DNA of 64,000 bases from Bombardia bombarda (GCA_030512295.1 JAULSR010000008.1:1116001-1180000); one strand, 5' to 3'; counted from the stretch's first letter, positions 23,801 to 36,041 are shown. Made by a program: numbers and translations. Notes: generated from the sequence alone by a model not told the origin.

Positions 23801-25616
23801 TGGTGCAAAACGAGCATTGGAAATGGACCTGGGCAGCCGTTCTCTTTCTCGCAATTTCCAGGGTGTTATCAGCGCTGCAACAAATGCGGGTAACGAGATC
23901 TATTGCCTCGCATTGCTTGTTTTCATCCATATTGGGGAATCCTTTGCTAATCATGGTCAGCATCGTACTCGAAACATGCAACTCAGAGGCGACAAACATC
24001 AAACGATGCTTCAAGTTTGCAGCATCGGTAGAAGGGTCCGTCCCAACAAGACGAAATAGCTCGCCCACAACCGCGTCCAATGTGGACGTTTTATCTACGA
24101 GCTTTCTCCGTTTGGCAATCGGTGGGTGCGGCTGGTCATTGGGAACTTCCAGACGCAACCTTTTGACGAGTTGAGAGAGTTCATTGTCGGCAAATCTGTC
24201 CGGTCTGACATCCTCACTAAGGGCACTGGGAGGTGGAGTGGCTGTTACTAGCCCAAGCAAATAAACTGATCGCTGATTTTCTTATCAGTACAACATAAAC
24301 AATGTGAAATGTTGAAAGCTTACCCAGACATCAGTCTCAGCACCAACGATTGGGTTGTTAGCAACAATTCGTTGAGCGGGGTTGAGCAAGCGAGAGGTGA
24401 TAAGTCCAGAGATAGGCTCGGACTTGATGCTCAAGGTCTCCTTCGCAACTTGAATAAGGGCGAGGCAAATCTGGCGTCTGAGCATCAATCCATTCTGGTC
24501 ATTGCTGAGAAGTTGCTGGGGATTCTTAAAGATCTCGCTGCAGATTGCCACCAGGGTGGCATTGGCCTTGTGGCAGACAATAGAATCCACACCAACCAGG
24601 CTACCGCGGGCTGCTGCAGTCTCTAGTTGAATGGTCATTTGTATGACGGATGCCAGACCGCCATCAAACACAAGAGGACAAGTAAGTTGAAAAGAAGCAA
24701 GAGTCTCCAGAGAATCCAACAGCCAGACTAAATTGTGGCCGTAAAATGACGAGAGGCGAGCATCTGTCTGTGGCAAAACTGTCCGTTTGATTATACCAAC
24801 GAGGCCAATGGCGTGGTGGACAGCTTGTTCAAGCCCCAGAATAGTAAGCGAATAGCCTTGGGGCCTGAAGTCGAGTGATAAACTGTCCATGAAGGCCTTG
24901 GAGGGCAGTTCTATCTCAAAAGACTTGGCTCGCTGCGGTAGTTCATGAGCGACGGTCATGAACCGTGTGAGAAGTGCTGTGAGAGATGTCAGTGATCAAG
25001 CAAGCAAAGCGTGTCGAGCCAGCAAGAGAAACCCACAAGCCAGATTTGTCTGAAAGTACCGCATCAGAACCGGGCCCAGGTCCCAAAGACATGCCTGCTC
25101 CGTCGCGAGCAAAAGGATGTACTGGCAGAGGTCCTCGATAACATCAGAAATCGACAGACACCTGCTATGTCCCAGCAGCTTGAGCACCTTGGGCAGAATC
25201 CACATCCACAAGGGCTCCTTGCCGCCAGGCAGATCCCTATTGTCGTCGAAAATGTGGGTAAGAACAATGGGGGTCTCCTTGAGTGTGACCTTGAGGAAGT
25301 TTATATTCTTCAGCACCTCAACGCGCAGCTTGGCCTGGTCGGCAAAGGAGTCTTCCAACTTCAGACTTTCGAGCACGACTTTGCCACACATGTATATGAG
25401 CAGGTGGTTGTGCTTGGCCTTTTTCTCCTGCGTCTCAATCGAGTCGGGATTGCTCTTGACATTTTCAATGATGCCCATCAGGCGCTTCAGCTCGCTTGTC
25501 TCGTCGGGGCGTGCTGATCGGCCGGAAGTCGAGATGTTCTCAACCAGCTGGGCAACTAAGGTCGAGGGCGGCGGGCCTGCCTCGCCAGGGGCGTTGCCAT
25601 AGGGCTCGGGAGCCAT
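17816..25616 (-). CDS. mec1: ATR/Mec1-type DNA damage checkpoint kinase
   Basis: This is the phosphatidylinositol-3-kinase-related kinase that senses RPA-coated single-stranded DNA and starts the S-phase and damage checkpoints (UvsB in Aspergillus, MUS-9 in Neurospora). Eight exons join in frame to 2471 residues: 25616-25037, 24976-24324, 24272-22803, 22749-22492, 22438-21179, 21125-20657, 20600-20120 and 20060-17816. All introns are 51-60 nt with GT-AG ends. The N-terminal two thirds are helical-repeat sequence and the FAT region. The kinase domain near the C-terminus has the catalytic loop LGLGDRHGEN at about residue 2310 and HVDFN as the metal-binding motif. The FATC tail ends SMYIGWCPFL, a hallmark of the ATR/ATM/TOR group. 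Tel1/ATM is excluded by length and by the fit of the UME/FAT order. No defect is seen. Confidence 0.93.
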
Positions 25617-26351
25617 CTAGCCATTTGCCGTCGATATGCTCTGGAGGGCCGGCAGCGAAAATTATTTTTGATTTCGGCGTCGGTTTCCGTTTTCGTATTC
25701 AATGCCGGTTTTGGTGTTGGTTTGGTATTGTGGCCAGCCAATCCAACAGCACAGAAGGGGGACGGGCAATGGATGGGACACTCAAAACGCGCCTGCCGCG
25801 GGGCATCGCAGCTCCGACCACCGCGTGGGCACGTGACCACGTTAGTCTAAACCCAAGCACTTTACGGGACACGGCAGGCTGGCATTCCATGTTGGCAATC
25901 TGAACCTAAGTGCCTAGGTAAGTGCCCCTGATACCCCCTGAAGCACCACCGTATCAGACATCGCAGCATTCAAAGAACACGAAATTGACGAAATCGATAA
26001 CTCGTTTCCCAGGCAAGTGAGTAAGGCGCAGGTTGTTTTCCTAAACAGAACTTACTACGCATTTCGAGATATGGTCAAGCGATTTAGTTTAATGTGCTTC
26101 CAAGATAAAGATACTCTCATTTCCCATCACTGAAAAGGGGTATCCTACGTCAGTCGCCAGGTTTCGAATCCATCGCAAACCACAAGCTCAGCGACTACTA
26201 CCTACCCAAAATACATATACCTATAAATACTGACCCTATGCAATCGCTAACCAAACAACCTCGAAGCTGTCCAACGCGACCACCACCAATAACCAATGAG
26301 CAGCCACCTCTTTCTTTCCCTCTCAATATATACCCAGCAAACCATTACCAC
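25617..26351. promoter_or_regulatory. 5' flank of the ATR gene
   Basis: This stretch lies between the start of the ATR gene on the left and the stop of the SRP receptor gene on the right. It holds the ATR promoter. No gene is visible. Confidence 0.45.
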
Positions 26352-28554
26352 TTAATCACTACTAAGAAGTTTCTCCACGGCCCACTTGACCGAGAAATTC
26401 CTCAGGTCCGAATAATGCTGTCCGACACCGACAAACAGGACCGGCACATTGGTGGCATGCACGATGCTGACCAGTGTGCCGACCATGTCTCCCACCGTGT
26501 CGCACTTTGAGATAATGAAGCCATCCAACGAGCGGCCGGATCCAAACGCCGCATTGAAGTTCCTGGCCTGGGCCACAGAATCTGTGCCAACAAGCGCCTA
26601 TATCAGAGATTTCAAAGTCAGTGAAAAGAGTTCGCAATATCGGGATACTTCTTTGCATGTATATCTCACCTCGCCAACCATCAGAATCTTGTCCGGCTGC
26701 GCGAACTTTGCAAACTTCTCCAGCGACGACATCAGACGCTGGTCGTTATGTCTGCGGCCCGCCGTGTCGATCAAGACAACGTCGAAGCCCTCCTGGGCGG
26801 CAAACGTGACAGCGTCCTTGGCAACGGTGGCCGCGTCTTTGCCGTAGCCCTTTTGGTACAACTCGACCTTGCCGCCCTCTCGGGCCGTCAACTCCTTCAG
26901 GTTGCGCACATGGACCGCCAGCTGCTCAACGGCTCCCGAACGGAAGGTATCGCCAGCCGCAATCAGCACCTTGTACTTGTTTTGCAACAAGAAGAAGCAG
27001 ATCTTGGACAAGTTGGTTGACTTGCCCACACCGTTGACTCCGACGATAGACATGACATAGGGACGAGCCTTGCGCAGGGACGTCGCCGACGGCGCCGTGA
27101 TAGCGTCGATGTCACGGAGGAGATCCAGAGATGACGTGGGGGTCAGCATCTTGATCAGCGAGGACTCCATCGCTTTTTGTATCCGAGCAGTAATACCTGT
27201 GCCGGCATGTTATTCTGGTATCCATGAACGTCTTACAAACAAAAAGGGGGGAAACGAACCAACGTACTCTCAAAGTTTCCAGTCTTCACTCCAATAAGCT
27301 CCTTCTCCACGCCTTCGCACAGCCGCACGGCAGCCTCTCTTGCCACGTTCTTCTTTAGCAAATGTTCCTCCATCCCCTTCATCGCCTTATCCAAGTCCTC
27401 CTTGCTCAGCACCTTGCCACCAATAATATTCCTGAAAAGCCCACTAATCGCACTCAGACTCGACCCTACAAGACCACCAGCCGACGACGAATCCGTCTTC
27501 GCATCAGCATTCTTGGCCTCCGCAGACGCCAGAATAGAATGTACCTCGTCGCCGAGGTCCTTGAGCACAAACTTGCCCTTCGACTGCGAGCCCCACGTCG
27601 AGGCATCCACCTCCTCCAGGCCGGCCGATCTCCCCTTAAGACCATCGACGTCGCTGTCGCTCGTGGTGTTCGGGGCCGAGTAGTCGAGCTGGACATCGTC
27701 CTCCACATCGGCAAAGCCGTCCGCGTCCCATTTCCTCCCGCGTTTGGCGCCCTTTGCCAGCTTCGACTTCCTCGCCGCCGCCTCGTCCCCTGACGATGCC
27801 GGCGCGGATGTGTTGGTCTGAACCTTCCTTGCTCTCCTCGACATCTTTGCCACCGGGCCAGCTTTGGCCACCAGCAGGTGGTTTGTCCCAGGGGTAGACG
27901 GGCGCGAGGCACTGGGTGTCGCTATCGGTGTCAAGTTGGGCGACTCCTTGCTGGTGATGCCATCTTGGGGCGCCCGGCTTCGATGCACGAGGCCAGGCGG
28001 CGGTGGTAGCTCATCGTCTGAAGCTTTCTCGTTCAGCGTGCGCAGCTCTTTCGGGTCTGATTTGCCGCTGCTGCTCGTCTTCTCCAGCTCTTGCAGTTGT
28101 TGGTCAAAGTATTCGTCGAACTTGTGGCACTCGACTATCGTTGTGTTTGGCTTGGTGAGCTGGTCACCGTAGAGGCTCACGAAGATGGCCCGAATATTGT
28201 CGACCAATTTGTCGACCCAAGACAGGTGGAGAAGTGACCGGTACACGGCCTGGTAAACCTAATGTCAGTCCAACCCTTTGGGGAGGGGGGTGTTGCTGGC
28301 ACTCGAGAAATGCTACTTACAACGAAGATGATGCCCAGCTCCTTCTCAAAAGTCCAGCGTAATGTGTGCAGGTCATATTTGTAGGGCGGATTGGCAGCAG
28401 CAGAGCCGCCGTCCTTTGCGCCAGCAACGGTGCTCTTCTCCTCGATAAACACGTCGGCAATAAAGCTGTTAACGACCGATAGACTAACTGGCGCATAAGT
28501 CCGCGACCAGAGAACCACACCCGAAGTCGTCAGTATTTCAAATGTGTCTAGCAT
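26352..28554 (-). CDS. SRP101: signal recognition particle receptor alpha subunit
   Basis: This GTPase sits on the endoplasmic reticulum through the beta subunit, receives the SRP-ribosome complex and hands it to the translocon. Exons 28554-28321, 28258-27268, 27196-26670 and 26597-26352 give 665 residues, as in other fungi. The N-terminal longin-like domain starts MLDTFEILTTSGVVLWS. A charged linker at about residues 130-280 follows, then the N domain (GLFRNIIGGKVLSKEDL) and the G domain. GTP-binding motifs are GVNGVGKSTNLSKI (G1), DTAGRR (G3) and SKCDT (G4). An upstream in-frame ATG at 28728 would add 58 unconserved residues and is not used here. The gene is divergent from YIF1, another secretory-pathway gene, 517 bp away. 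Confidence 0.94.
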
Positions 28555-29071
28555 ATTGGCGTCTTCCCCGTAGAAGCAGCAGCAATTCGAGATTGTAACC
28601 TTGCCCCTTCTTCGTTTATCTTGTCTGAGAGTTTTAGCTGCGTGCTGCAGAGCTGGGGGTGGGAAGCCACCTGTGTCAGAAACATGCCACTGGAAATCGC
28701 CCCCTGTGCAAGGTACCTCAGGGTTCATAGGCGCTTAGATCGCGGGCCGTGATTGGCACGCAGGGCGGTGGGATGCCACATCCGTGGATTAGCCGGTGCT
28801 TAGCTGTCCAATGTTCCAGGGGCTCGGGGGGGGCTACCTTGCACTGCTAGACCTAATGTGAGGTTCCTTGTTGGATGGGAGGTGGCAGCAGCATCTCGAA
28901 ATCCATGAAAACACATTTCCAAAACTACATCCTGCCGACACAGCTTTGCTCCTCGAGTCAACCACACATCACGAAACTTGCATGTCCATAACGAGCTTCA
29001 GCACACGCGTCCGCACATTACCATATTATCCAACTACCACAATATTGCTGCGACTTTAAGCTTCCCCGACG
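28555..29071. promoter_or_regulatory. bidirectional promoter, SRP101 / YIF1
   Basis: The 517 bp between two divergent start codons must hold both promoters. The two products both act in the early secretory pathway, so shared control is possible, but no specific element is identified. Confidence 0.5.
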
Positions 29072-29405
29072 ATGCAGCGACCGACGTACGGGCAATCGCC
29101 CCCTTTGCACCACCCCGTTCCGCAGCACGTCTCGACCGTCCCACAGCTCAGATCTCCTCCGCCGCTCAGGTCACAATCGCAATTACATGGCTACGATGGT
29201 GCCTCCTATCATCAGCAGCATCAACAACAGCAACAACAAGGCAGCGCCCCCGGTAACATATTCGGGCAGTATGGGAACATGATGAACGACCCGGGAGCGC
29301 AGCTCGCGTCGCAGTTTGGCCAGACAGCTTTCAAGCATGGGCAGGAATACCTCGAGCAAAACGTGAGTCCAGAACATTCCGTTCTAATACTTTCGGACAC
29401 GCCAT

Positions 29406-29460
<55 letters not shown>

Positions 29461-30293
29461 TACACGCGCGCGCGCGTCGCAGACCGGGCGCAGCTGAGCT
29501 GACACACAGTCCTGTCTGTCTAGGTAAGCCGCTTCGTCAACGTCTCAGCCCTCAAGCACTACTTCAACGTCACAAACTTCTACGTAATAAACAAGCTCTT
29601 CCTCGTCCTCTTCCCCTGGCGGCACAAGCCGTGGTCGCGCAAGCAGGCCGTCGGCCCCAACGGCCAGGAGAGCTGGTACCTGCCGCCCCGCGACGACATC
29701 AACAGCCCCGACATGTACATACCCGTCATGTCGGTCGTCACCTACATCTTCCTGCAGACGGTCATCGCCGGGCTCGACGGCAAGTTCCAGCCCGAGCTGT
29801 TTGGCTACATCGCGACGACGGCGCTCTTCGTCGTCATCGTCGAGATCCTCGGCCTCAAGCTGGGCACGTACCTGCTCAGCATCTCGAACCAGTCGCAGCT
29901 CCTCGACCTGGTCGCGTACTCGGGGTACAAGTTTGTCGGTGTCATCGTGACGATCAGTATTTCCGAGATTGCCAACGTGGGCAAGGGGACGGGCGGCTGG
30001 GTTGGCTGGACCGTCTTCATTTATACGTTTCTGGCGAACTCGCTCTTCCTGGTATGGTTTCTTCTCGCGATGTCATCTGGGTATGGTGTGTAAGAGGCTG
30101 ACGGATCTTTCTTGGGCAGATGCGATCTCTGAAATACGTTCTCCTACCCGAAAACAACAATGACAGCCGGGTCCCGATGCAGACGATGCAGACGGGCGAG
30201 ACGCGGGCGAAGAGGAACCAAAGAACGCAGTTTCTCTTCTTCTACTCTTACATTGTACAGCTCCTCTTTATGTGGATCTTGAGTCGTCCTTGA
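29072..30293 (+). CDS. YIF1: Yif1 family ER-Golgi membrane protein
   Basis: Yif1 forms a complex with Yip1 and binds Ypt-type Rab GTPases to support vesicle traffic between endoplasmic reticulum and Golgi. Exons 29072-29362, 29524-30051 and 30120-30293 give 330 residues. The N-terminal 60 residues are Pro/Gln-rich and cytosolic, then comes the conserved NPGAQLASQFGQ-like segment (here DPGAQLASQFGQTAFKHGQ). Five hydrophobic segments follow: about MYIPVMSVVTYIFLQ, LFGYIATTALFVVIVE, SGYKFVGVIVTISIS, WTVFIYTFLANSLFL and LFFYSYIVQLLFMWIL. This matches the family's five-span topology. The first intron is 161 nt and contains a long CA microsatellite. Confidence 0.93.
29408..29475 (+). repeat. CA/CG microsatellite inside a YIF1 intron
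   Basis: About 25 CA dinucleotides followed by a short CG run occupy much of intron 1. Branch point and acceptor lie after the repeat, at about 29510-29523. Confidence 0.9.
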
Positions 30294-31222
30294 ATTACGC
30301 CGGACGGCGCGGATTGGGGACGGTAAAACCGAAATGGCAACGTGGAATATGTTGGGAAGGTTGGTTACAGGTTCTGGATTGGGGGAAGGTGAAAGTTGGA
30401 GGTGAGTGTATGATGAGCATTACCTAGTAAGTATGTTACTCGCCACGGCGTACGGTGAAAGAAAGAGGCAGGCAGGCGTTGAATTGCTATACAACATGAC
30501 GATAAAGCTGTAGTTATAATAAACAGAGCATAAACAGTTGATAAAGAAAGCTTAACCGCTTGCGCTTCAAATGGTTATCTATTGCTTGCTCCGTATCTCG
30601 CATCAACTGCATGCAGGCAAAGCCACGCACAACTCCTATAATTGGGTCACGAGACAGATAAAGGAGATATTGCTGCAGGTTCTGGTTGGACATGCTGTGT
30701 GACGTCGTAGGACATCACCCGCTCCTCCTCTGCAAGGGAAATTGCCGTTTAAGATCCTGGTCAGCGATCACCAAAAGCCAACATCCCGGGATCGGATCCC
30801 ACAGGGTCCCCAACCATGGCATCATTATTATCGACAGTTTTGTTTCCTTTGGCAACACCGCTGTTTTCCATCTGGAGTCACTGTGATGTTGTTTTTTCTC
30901 TGTTGGTCATTGTAGTCTTTCTGATCTGGTCTCTTTCCATCTTCAGCGAGTAAGTGGGGTAGTAGGTTCTCTATAGGTACTGTGTGTCAACGAACAACAC
31001 TAAAGGCAGGTAGGTTCCAGCCAGCCACCTCACTCACTCGCCCGCACTTGGAGCGTAACGGACTAACATGGAGGTCAAGTGGTAGCTCGAACTTAAAAAA
31101 AAAACAAAGACATTTTGCTCCGCCATCTCTTGAGCATCTCAGCCACAACAGACGGCGTTCGGATCTCTGCTCTTCTCTTCTTTTTACTTTACTCTTGCGG
31201 ACAAGACAGCGAAACGCCCGTC
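30294..31222. other. intergenic region
   Basis: It holds the 3' flank of YIF1 and the promoter of the Mpv17-like gene. No supported gene or repeat is seen; a poly-A tract lies at 31096-31106. Confidence 0.45.
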
Positions 31223-32110
31223 ATGGCGCCCTCTCCCGTCGTCACGGCGACGATCCAAGCCGCGATCATCGGCGCCGTGTCAAACATTCTGGCCCAAGCC
31301 ATCTCTGCCCAGAAATACGATGTACGAAGCAAACAGTCACCCGTAAGGAAGAAGCGTGGCGCTGTAGGATGTCACCTACATTTCATGCTCTCCAACTTAC
31401 TTACCTAACCCCCGTCCGTAACGTCCACAAGCTGACTCCAGAACCCCCCCAGACCCCCTTCACCATCGACTGGGTCCCCGTCGTCCAGTTCCTGATCTAC
31501 GGAGCAATCTCTACCCCCCCAAACTTCATGTGGTGAGCAAACTTACCACACCTCCCACCATCCCCCATCTCCAATCCCCCATATCTAACCCCCAACCAGG
31601 CAGGAATTCCTCGAATCCACCTTCCCCGCCAGCCACCCCGCCCCGACCTCGTCCGCCATCGCCTCGGCCGCCGCCGGCGACGAGAAAGCCCTCGACCGCT
31701 CAGCCCTTGAGGGCCGCCTCGTCGAGCCAAAACTCAACAAGGCCAACACGTTCATCAAGACGGTCCTTGACCAGACGCTTGGCTCCGCCGTCAACACCAT
31801 CGCCTTCATCGTCTTTATGCACGCCGTCCGCGCCGGCATGGAGCATCGCGATGTCGGCTCCGCTGGTAGTTGGGCGTTTTTGACGAGTGGGGATACGATC
31901 CGGTATGATGCTATCCGGTGGGTTGTGGTGTGGGAGCGGGCGAGGGCGGAGGTGTGGGGGATCATGAGGGCGAGCTGGGCGTTCTGGCCGTTTGTGAGCT
32001 TGCTGAACTTTGGGCTGTTGAAGACGGTGGCGGCGCGGAATCTAGCGGCGAGTTTGGCGGGGGTTGCGTGGGGGGTGTACATGAGTTTGGTGGCGGCGAG
32101 GGAGTCGTGA
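31223..32110 (+). CDS. Mpv17/PMP22 family membrane protein
   Basis: Members of this family are small proteins with four membrane spans in peroxisomes or the inner mitochondrial membrane; some form channels (Sym1, Mpv17, Wsc/PMP22). Exons 31223-31321, 31432-31532 and 31600-32110 give 236 residues. Recognition rests on the spaced motif DWVPVVQFLIYGAISTPPNFMWQEFLE and the C-terminal WAFWPFVSLLNFGLL, which corresponds to the family's W.xWP..Q..NF signature. The acceptor of intron 1 is placed at 31431 because it keeps the frame; a nearby AG would break it. The middle contains an Ala/Ser-rich loop (about residues 60-95). The exact organelle cannot be told from the sequence. Confidence 0.85.
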
Positions 32111-33066
32111 AGGGTTTATGGGGGATCAATCAGTGGGTGGGTAGCTGTCATGATCTTCATCTCTGATCCTCATCTCAGGCGTAATGTGCATTGGGAGCGG
32201 GGGGGGACAGAGGAGCTGTTGCGATGTGTTTATGGCGGAGTTTCTGGTCGGGGTGAGTCAACAGAATGGAATCAGTGGGTTCAAGACTTCAAGTATTGTC
32301 ATCTCATACGGGGCGAAAAGGTTCAATCCATGAGGATACAGCGATGTTATTTTAGTCAGACGTTGGTTTTTTGTGGTCATGATGGAATCATGGAGGGGTG
32401 GGTGGCAGTCCATATCTGTCAACCCTTGTTACAAAGCATCTTTGGTTGCAGACGATCAATCCAATCAGTCGAGCATGTCATTCGCATTGCCTAATTGACG
32501 ATGGTCCTGAAGAAACTGTCCTCCTCATTCTCAACTGATTCCACATTGGTGCATCCATACCCTATTCATGAGGGTTCTCCAGGCCCGTTTCAGTGGGGGC
32601 TGCGGCGCGGGCGAAGGCGCGACCCAGGTTAGCGGTCGAGTCGATGACTGAAACTTGGCGGCCCCGACAGTTCGAGTTTGCAAACGGCGACGCAAGTGAT
32701 TCCAAACATGGGATTAAGTAAGATGGTCTTGGAATTGTCTTGTTCCAGACCCAGCCCATGAAGACTCGCCCGCCTTATTCTGTCCCAAATGGGCACTTTT
32801 GATTTCACACGACTCTCTGGAGCACTCTCTGGAGCACTCTCTGGAGGGCAAGTGCGACCCAGCATTGACGGGGTGGCCCATATCTCTCTCTGGGTTCCTG
32901 ATCTGATATATAACTCGAGCGAGAGGACGACGATGTTCCATGGCTGTCTTACTCGGCCAGTCGTTCCCTCCCGGTGAAGGTTCCTCCGTATTCATTCCAC
33001 CCATTCATAAAGTACGAATCCTAGTCTCTCCTTTTCTGTCCTTGTCGCTCCTTATCAACTCTCAAG
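32111..33066. promoter_or_regulatory. intergenic region with a small tandem repeat
   Basis: It holds the 3' flank of the Mpv17-like gene and the promoter of the secreted beta-propeller gene. Three copies of a 12-bp unit, CTCTCTGGAGCA, lie at about 32813-32848. No gene is supported. Confidence 0.5.
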
Positions 33067-34696
33067 ATGCCTTCACTCGTTCAAATTTCCCTTGTCGTCA
33101 CGGCCGTGCTGAGCATGGCCGGCAGCGTGGCAGCGCATCCCGCAGCATCCCAAACTCGCCAGGTCAAGGCATCTGGCAATGCAAGGGCGCTCTACTTCAT
33201 CACCAACGACCAGGACAATGCCGTTGCTGCAGTTGAAGTCGGGAATGATGGGCTGCTTAATGGAAAGGGGTCGAAAACCCTCACAGGTGGCAACGGCGCC
33301 AGCGGTTTGGATGCAAAGACAAAGGAGAAGGCGGCCCCTGACTCCTTGTTCAGCCAGTCTTCCTTGACTGTAGCCGGCAACGTAAGGACTTGAACCACTA
33401 TCCCCGTGTATCATAATATCATGTTGGCTAACATCAATCTTCGCTCAGCACATATTCGCTGTCAACGCTGGCTCCAACAGCCTAAGCATGTTGCGCATCG
33501 ACAAGGCCAACCCACTCAACCTCACCGTCATCGGCAAGCCCCTGTCCCTCCCGGGCGAGTTCCCCAACACCGTTGCCGCGTCCAAGAAGCACAGGCTGGT
33601 CTGCGTCGGCATGACGGGCAAGAAGGCAGGTATATCGTGCAGCAACTTCTCAAACAGGGGTCTCGACAAGGCCGACGACTTGCGCGAGATCAAGCTCGAC
33701 CAGTCTACGCCCCCGCTTGGCCCAACAAACACCGTCTCCCACGTCTTCTTTTCCGGCGACGAGCGCTTCCTGCACGCCACCATCAAGGGTGATCCAGACA
33801 AGAAGACGACGGGATTGTTTTCTTCGTACGAGGTACAGAATGACTGCGGCAGCAACAGCACGAGAGTTGACTTCAAGGACAACAACAATGGCCGCAACGA
33901 GACAAAACTTGAATTCGAGATCAACGACCGTAACAATACAAAAGTTGAGGAGAAGGATAAGAGTAAGGAGCAAAAGGATAAGGAGCTCAAGGAAAAGGGG
34001 CAGAAGGACAAGGAGCAGAAGAATAAGGATCAAGAGAACAAGAAGTACAACAAGGTCCAGAGGCACAAGAACATGAACAAGAACATCAAGAAGGACCAAA
34101 AAAACAAAAACAACAACACCCGCAACGGCATATTGTCCAAACCCCCCAGCCTCTCCCGCCTCGGCACCTCCACCTCTCTCCTCGGCACCGCCCTCCTCTT
34201 CGGCACCACCATCCTCCCCCAAACCCTCGACATCCTCTCCACTGACGCCTCCTTTGGCGCCGCGCTGCTCACTGGCCTTGACGCCAACCCGCCCAAGCCC
34301 ACCGTCAAAGGCAAGGCCGTGCTCGACGGACAGAAAGCCACCTGCTGGGCCGCTCACTCGGCCGCCACCGACACTGTCTTTGTATCCGACGTCGCCAGGA
34401 ACCGCCTCGTCGAGCTGTCCCTCAAGGAGAAGGACACAGCCCTAAAGGTGGTCGGCGAGATCGATATGTCTGCCACGGGCGAACTGGGCTTTATCGATCT
34501 GAGGGCGTGGGGCGACTTTATCTATGTGCTGAGCCCCGGGAATGGGACCGGCGAGAGCGGGATTGTGGTCGTGAATGCCAAGACCAAGAAGCTCGCGCAG
34601 CAGGCTGGGCTGAAGGGGTCGGAGCCGGGAGGAATGCTATGGGGATGGCTGCTTTTGCGTGAGTGGGTGGGTGGTTTGCGGGTGTCGATGATATGA
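33067..34696 (+). CDS. secreted 3-carboxymuconate cyclase-like beta-propeller with Lys/Asn-rich insertion
   Basis: Exons 33067-33381 and 33449-34696 give 520 residues as read. Residues 1-22 are a signal peptide ending near SVAA, so the product is probably secreted. The rest follows the fungal family named after 3-carboxy-muconate lactonizing enzymes: ALYFITNDQDNAVAAVEVG, APDSLFSQSSLTVAGN, IFAVNAGSNSLSMLRID, PPLGPTNTVSH, ILSTDASFGAALL, DGQKATCWAAHSAATDTVFVSD and ALSPGNGT-like VLSPGNGTGESG. Enzyme activity of these secreted members is unproven. At about residues 250-315 a hydrophilic insertion rich in Lys, Asn, Gln and Glu (repeated EKDKSKEQKDK, NKDQENKK) interrupts the propeller. The last 17 residues do not fit the family. 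With one base added near 34627-34632 the frame would instead end NAMGMAAFA at a TGA at 34660-34662, as relatives do. Confidence 0.82.
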
Positions 34697-35295
34697 TATG
34701 ATGGGGTATGTGAAAGAAAGAGGGAGGCTGGTTGGGATATTCGTTTCTTTTCCCATTTATATATGTGTGTAAAATTTTTGGTCTGGAACCATCTTGGAGG
34801 TGTCAGGGGAGACGTGTACTTATAATCATCAGACACGAGCAGTTCGTAATAAATAAAAGGAGTGGCGCGTCAATAAACATGATCCGGCCCAATCAAAATC
34901 ACCATATTTAAAGATTCACCGAGATCAAAACAATGTCCAAGATAATCGTATCATCCAATCAACCTGCATACATATAATACCACATCCATCCAAACAGTCC
35001 CGATTAAAACAACAATAACCCAGTGGGCATAATATGTGCAACCAGTAATTACGTATACTCTTCCCTCCCCCAAGTCCAGCTGAAAAACAGAAAATACTAC
35101 AAAATGAAGCACAGACAACAAATGGTGTAAACAACACATGATATGATAATTATAACATCTGACACGCAAAGACACGACAACAAAAACGATTAATGAGTAA
35201 TACGCAAAGCTAATAAATAACAACGGTCTGTTAACCATGAAAAAGCTGGTGTTCGGGCACGCCAAATCCACCCCCATGTTTCTGTTGTCCTTCGT

Positions 35296-35332
<37 letters not shown>

Positions 35333-35370
35333 AGCAGCAGCAGCAGCAGCAACAACAACAAACAACGAAA
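35296..35370. repeat. GCC/GCA/ACA trinucleotide repeat
   Basis: About 13 GCC units pass into GCA and then ACA units without interruption. Open frames across it on either strand are homopolymeric and not supported as genes. Confidence 0.9.
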
Positions 35371-35512
35371 AAAGAAAACAAAGCACAGCCCCATTCTTTC
35401 ATCCAGCCTCTTGCTCACTTGTATCACCTACTCACCCCTTCCCCCCCGCTCTCTCTCACTAGAATAATATCCGTTACCAGTGGACCCCCTATCCACAAAG
35501 CAACCATTCTCT

Positions 35513-35570
35513 CCACCACCGCCACCGCCACCGCCACTACCACAACAACAACAACAATAACAACAACAAG
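35513..35570. repeat. CCACCG / ACA simple repeat
   Basis: CCGCCA-type units pass into an ACA run, mirroring the order of the repeat 150 bp upstream. Confidence 0.8.
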
Positions 35571-35744
35571 AAAAAGCGAAAGTAAGAAGAAGAAAAAAGA
35601 GAAACGAGATGATAGAAAACTAAAGAGAAAAATTACACACTATGCAAATAACAAACGAAATAGGCGAACGCCGGTATCCTTGCGCACACCCCCTTTTGTT
35701 AACTAACAATACAGAAAACGCAATGAGAGCGTATTAAAGTCGGC

Positions 35745-35917
35745 CAGATCGTTGCCTCTTTTGCGTTGTCGTATTGGCAGGCAGCGCAACCAGTGGGGGC
35801 GATAATATTACCGGGGCCCCGCTGCACACCCAGATCGTTGCCTCTTTTGCGTTGTCGTATGGCAGGCAGCGCAACCAGTGGGGGCGATAATATTACCGGG
35901 GCCCCGCACTGCACACC
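35745..35917. repeat. 86-bp perfect-looking tandem duplication
   Basis: The unit from CAGATCGTTGCC to GCTGCACACC occurs twice in direct tandem (35745-35830 and 35831-35917). The copies differ by one missing T and one CA insertion, so the duplication is recent. The unit contains GGGGCGATAATATTACCGGGGCCCCG, which has short inverted symmetry. Confidence 0.92.
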
Positions 35918-36041
35918 CTCTTTCCATTCGTGAACCCGTCGGATCAGGCCAGGTTTCGACCAAGCATCAAATATATACTGATGCGTTCCCTGGTCTCGCT
36001 CCTCCCTTCCCGCCCCTCCTCCTTTGTGATTCGGAGATATC

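Noticed and set aside
26090..26210. tRNA-like segment with GTTTCGAATCC
   Set aside because: The T-arm does not pair and no acceptor, D or anticodon stems can be placed around it.
35296..35430. Open frames coding poly-Gly, poly-Arg or poly-Cys
   Set aside because: They are the three phases of a GCC/GCA repeat and lie in the 3' flank of two convergent genes.
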